DNA from: an uncultured Candidatus Methylacidiphilales bacterium
GTDB lineage: Bacteria; Verrucomicrobiota; Verrucomicrobiia; Methylacidiphilales; CALFVM01
Direction: 5' to 3'
Assembly: GCA_937928665.1 (NCBI GenBank)
Contig: CALFVM010000100.1
Location: 1-8,746, forward strand
DNA length: 8,746 nucleotides
Below the pieces are notes generated by a model. That model was not told the origin of the DNA and ran no database searches. It was given only the letters and a program-made list of their open reading frames with translations. Position numbers and translations under genes: made by a program. Below are positions 6,464 to 8,746 of the stretch, in pieces; position 1 is the first letter of the stretch, and each line of letters starts with the position of its first letter.

Positions 6464-6611
6464 ACTCTGCTAAGTCATCCTGCGCTGTCCAATCATTCCC
6501 GGCGTCAACCACTCTCCCGATCACCTCGCCCTTCTCGATGCCTGGCCTCAAGATCCTCCTATCTCCGGCCTGCAGCACCTCCCCTTTCACCCCGCCCGAT
6601 TCTGCCGTCCG
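6444..6611 (+). pseudogene. Remnant of a radical-SAM glycyl-radical-enzyme activase, C-terminal part
   Basis: Read in the frame beginning at 6444, this stretch gives HVKTLTELC, a TAA stop at 6471-6473, then VILRCPIIPGVNHSPDHL, a short variable segment, and GLQHLPFHP. The C-terminal half of activases such as PflA carries a strand of the type [IL]RxPx[IV]PGxN followed about 28 residues later by LPYH. Here Pro of PG and Leu of LPFH are 27 codons apart. The codons end mostly in C, as in neighbouring genes, so this looks like former coding DNA. There is no CxxxCxxC cluster, no start codon and no body upstream, since the isomerase gene occupies that place. After the LPFH-like segment the likeness ends, and the cyclase starts 40 bp later. 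The assignment rests on motif memory over about 50 residues; a chance match is possible but unlikely. Confidence 0.5.
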
Positions 6612-6649
6612 CCTTGCACCACCCGCCTCCCCCGCCTAGTACGGAGCCG

Positions 6650-8746
6650 ATGGCAGCACCGGCCCCGCGCAGAACTTGGTGGAAAAATCGGCAACTTGTC
6701 CTCGCCGCCATCGCAGCCACCGTGACCGCCGCATCGGTCGGGCTCACCTTCCTCAAACCCCTCCAACGCGGCCAGCTCTCCATTGAAGATCTCCTCCTCG
6801 TCCACGGCCGCATGGCCCCAAAATCCGCCGACTTCTTTATCCTCGCCCTCGACCCCAACGCGATGCTCCTCAGCCAAACCCTCCACCCGGAAGAACTTGA
6901 GGAGATTGAGCCCCTTCAGCTCCTGGCGGAAACCTGGCCGATCAGCCGCGCCTTCTACGCCGCCGTCCTCGACAAATTAGCCGAGGCCGGAGCCAAACTC
7001 GTCTTCTTCGACTTTATGTTCCCCCGTGAAGGCGTCGGCGATGATGTCTTCCGCGAGGCCATCGAGCGACACGCCGACAAAGTCCTCCTCGCCAGCAACC
7101 TCGCCTACCCGTCCGGAGACCATGGCGGCTCAGTCGTTTTCTCCCTCCCCACGCCCACCCTCATTCCCGATCAGGACATCGACGATCCCCGGACCGCCCT
7201 TGTTAACTTTTGGTCCGATGACATCGACGGCGTCACTCGACGCGCACGCTACCGCCTGGGACTCTGGCAGGTCGGTGATACCCGCGGGGATACCGTCCCC
7301 CCTTTGGTCGAAGGCGAACCGATTCTTTACACCTTCGCCGCCCAAGCCCTCCGCCGGATCGGTCTCGAAAGCCGGATGCCCCTCCCCGACGGCCATCTCA
7401 AACGCTTCCGCTTCGCCGGACCACCCGGCACCTTTTACGAATACCCCATCCACTGGCTCTTTCTCCCCAAGTTCTGGGAACAGAACTTTGCCAACGGCGA
7501 GGTCTTTCGCGACAAGATCGTCATGATCGGGCCTTACGGCAACTTCTTCAAAGACGAACTCCGCACCCCCTTCGACCTCGACTTTCCCGGCCCCGAACTC
7601 CACCTCCACGCCCTCAATGCCGCCATCCACGGCGAGTTTCTCCGCGAAACCACGCGGACCCAAAACTACGCCATCCTTCTCGCCTCCGGCCTCCTCGCCC
7701 TGGCCATCGGTCCCCTTATCCCCAGAGCCGAACACCGCCTCTGGACCGGTTTCGGCATCTCCCTTGGCTTCATCCTCATCGTCATCCTCGCTTACAACTA
7801 CGGCAACATCTTCCTCTACTGCCTAATCCCCCTGATCAACTTCAACGCCATCTCCCTTTTCGGCTTCAGCTACGAGTTCGTCCTCGAACGCCTGGAACGC
7901 AATCGCACGCGCAGCATGTTCGAACGTTACATGTCCAAAAACGTCGTCCGCGAAATCCTCGACCACCGCGAGGCCTACGAAATCCTCCTCGGCGGCACCC
8001 GCAAGCCCGTCACGGTCCTCTTCTCCGACGTGCGCGGGTTCACCACCATGACCGAAAGTGCCGACTCCGCCAAACTCGTCGAACAACTCAACCAATACCT
8101 CACCGCCATGGTCGGCTGCGTTTTCCAGACCGGCGGCACCCTCGACAAGTTCATCGGCGACGCCGTCATGGCCGTCTGGGGCAACACCCTCAGTGCCGAC
8201 AAGCTGACCGACGCCCGCAACGGCGTTCGCTGCGCCCTCGACATGCTCAAAGCCCTCCGCGAACTCAACGAACTCTGGGAACCTCTCGGCATCAAACCCT
8301 TCCACATTGGCATCGGCCTCAACCACGGCGAAGTCATCGTTGGGAACATGGGCGCGCCCGAACGCATGGAATTCACCGTCATCGGTGACGCCGTCAACCT
8401 CGCCTCCCGCATCGAAAGCCTGACCAAAGAATACGGCCTCGAACTCCTCATCGGCGAAAACCTTGCCGAACTCGTCCGGGACGATTTCCACCTCCAACCC
8501 GTCGATCTCGTTCAGGTCAAAGGCAAAACCAAACCCGTTGAAATTTTCACCGTTCACGGTCCTTCCTCCCAACCCCTCCCCGGGGAACTCCGCGCCTACC
8601 TCGACCCTTTCCTTCGCGGTATCCACGCCTTCCGCGCCCGCGATTTCACCGGCGCCCTCATCGCCTTCCGCCAGGCACTCGCCGCCAAGCCCAGCGACAA
8701 ACTTGCCACCGACTACATCGAACAGGCCGAAGCCTGCCTGATCAAA
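6650..8746 (+). CDS. CHASE2-domain class III adenylate cyclase (C-terminal end cut by window edge)
   Basis: The 699 codons shown encode an inner-membrane enzyme that makes cyclic AMP from ATP in response to an unknown outside signal. One membrane span (about 15-35) is followed by a periplasmic CHASE2 sensor (about 36-335), then three closely spaced spans (about 340-357, 366-384, 387-405) and a charged coiled-coil-like linker (EFVLERLERNRTRSMFERYM). The cyclase domain (about 450-635) has both metal-binding Asp residues, Asp460 in FSDVRGFT and Asp504 in KFIGDAVMAVWG. The adenine-selecting pair is Lys500 and Asp580, and the transition-state residues Asn583 and Arg587 are in VIGDAVNLASRIES. It should therefore be active and specific for ATP rather than GTP. 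The tail (from about 645) shows a TPR-like pair, FRARDFTGALIAFRQALAAK. Family members usually end a few dozen residues later, so little is missing. ATG 6650 is preceded by GGAG at 6643-6646, only three bases away. Confidence 0.9.
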   Translation, partial: MAAPAPRRTWWKNRQLVLAAIAATVTAASVGLTFLKPLQRGQLSIEDLLLVHGRMAPKSADFFILALDPNAMLLSQTLHPEELEEIEPLQLLAETWPISRAFYAAVLDKLAEAGAKLVFFDFMFPREGVGDDVFREAIERHADKVLLASNLAYPSGDHGGSVVFSLPTPTLIPDQDIDDPRTALVNFWSDDIDGVTRRARYRLGLWQVGDTRGDTVPPLVEGEPILYTFAAQALRRIGLESRMPLPDGHLKRFRFAGPPGTFYEYPIHWLFLPKFWEQNFANGEVFRDKIVMIGPYGNFFKDELRTPFDLDFPGPELHLHALNAAIHGEFLRETTRTQNYAILLASGLLALAIGPLIPRAEHRLWTGFGISLGFILIVILAYNYGNIFLYCLIPLINFNAISLFGFSYEFVLERLERNRTRSMFERYMSKNVVREILDHREAYEILLGGTRKPVTVLFSDVRGFTTMTESADSAKLVEQLNQYLTAMVGCVFQTGGTLDKFIGDAVMAVWGNTLSADKLTDARNGVRCALDMLKALRELNELWEPLGIKPFHIGIGLNHGEVIVGNMGAPERMEFTVIGDAVNLASRIESLTKEYGLELLIGENLAELVRDDFHLQPVDLVQVKGKTKPVEIFTVHGPSSQPLPGELRAYLDPFLRGIHAFRARDFTGALIAFRQALAAKPSDKLATDYIEQAEACLIK

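Noticed and set aside
6614..6642. Possible promoter TTGCAC-17 bp-TAGTAC ahead of the adenylate cyclase.
   Set aside because: Only about three of six matches in each box; not better than chance in this sequence.
7130..8626. Two minus-strand open frames (7130-7735 and 7823-8626) and several short plus-strand frames within the cyclase gene.
   Set aside because: All lie inside one continuous cyclase frame from 6650 to the right edge, which has a full domain set; the others are shadows.
1..8746. CRISPR arrays, tRNA or rRNA genes, insertion sequences, riboswitches and Rho-independent terminators.
   Set aside because: Read by eye, no regularly spaced repeats, cloverleaf-like segments, transposase motifs or GC stems followed by T-runs were seen.

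Overview
The window reads as one stretch of a GC-rich bacterial chromosome with seven genes complete in view, two truncated by the window edges, and one apparent gene remnant. Codons end strongly in C or G, and convincing Shine-Dalgarno sites are scarce. The gene set (CHASE2 adenylate cyclase, PhyH dioxygenase next to a TIM-barrel sugar isomerase under an AraC/cupin regulator, ExbB-ExbD-TonB) suggests a Gram-negative of the Planctomycetota-Verrucomicrobiota group, most likely a verrucomicrobium. That placement is inference from gene content; no rRNA or marker gene is present to prove it.

Left part (1-795, minus strand): the start of lgt, the prolipoprotein diacylglyceryl transferase, runs off the left edge and is preceded by a small TPR protein. 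A divergent spacer of about 150 bp separates them from a plus-strand exbB-exbD-tonB operon (940-2684), which would energise TonB-dependent outer-membrane receptors. The tonB stop lies inside the 3' end of the next gene, a minus-strand polyprenyl diphosphate synthase (2664-3758). That synthase keeps the first Asp-rich motif but has an altered second one.

Middle part (3824-6463): a minus-strand AraC-family regulator with an N-terminal cupin sits back to back with a plus-strand pair: a PhyH-type Fe(II)/2-oxoglutarate dioxygenase and a xylose-isomerase-like TIM-barrel protein. The layout suggests that the regulator senses a small molecule, perhaps a sugar derivative, and controls the two enzymes. 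The substrate cannot be read from the sequence.

Right part (6444-8746): directly after the isomerase, a roughly 55-codon stretch looks like the C-terminal remnant of a radical-SAM glycyl-radical-enzyme activase, interrupted by an in-frame TAA. A large membrane adenylate cyclase follows, with a CHASE2 sensor, four membrane spans, a class III cyclase domain carrying all catalytic residues, and the start of a TPR-like tail. It is open at the right edge.

I see no rRNA, tRNA, CRISPR, insertion sequence or phage gene. Most of the window is ordinary housekeeping and accessory metabolism. The points most worth a second look are the activase remnant, the prenyl synthase with the altered motif, and the AraC/PhyH/isomerase module.
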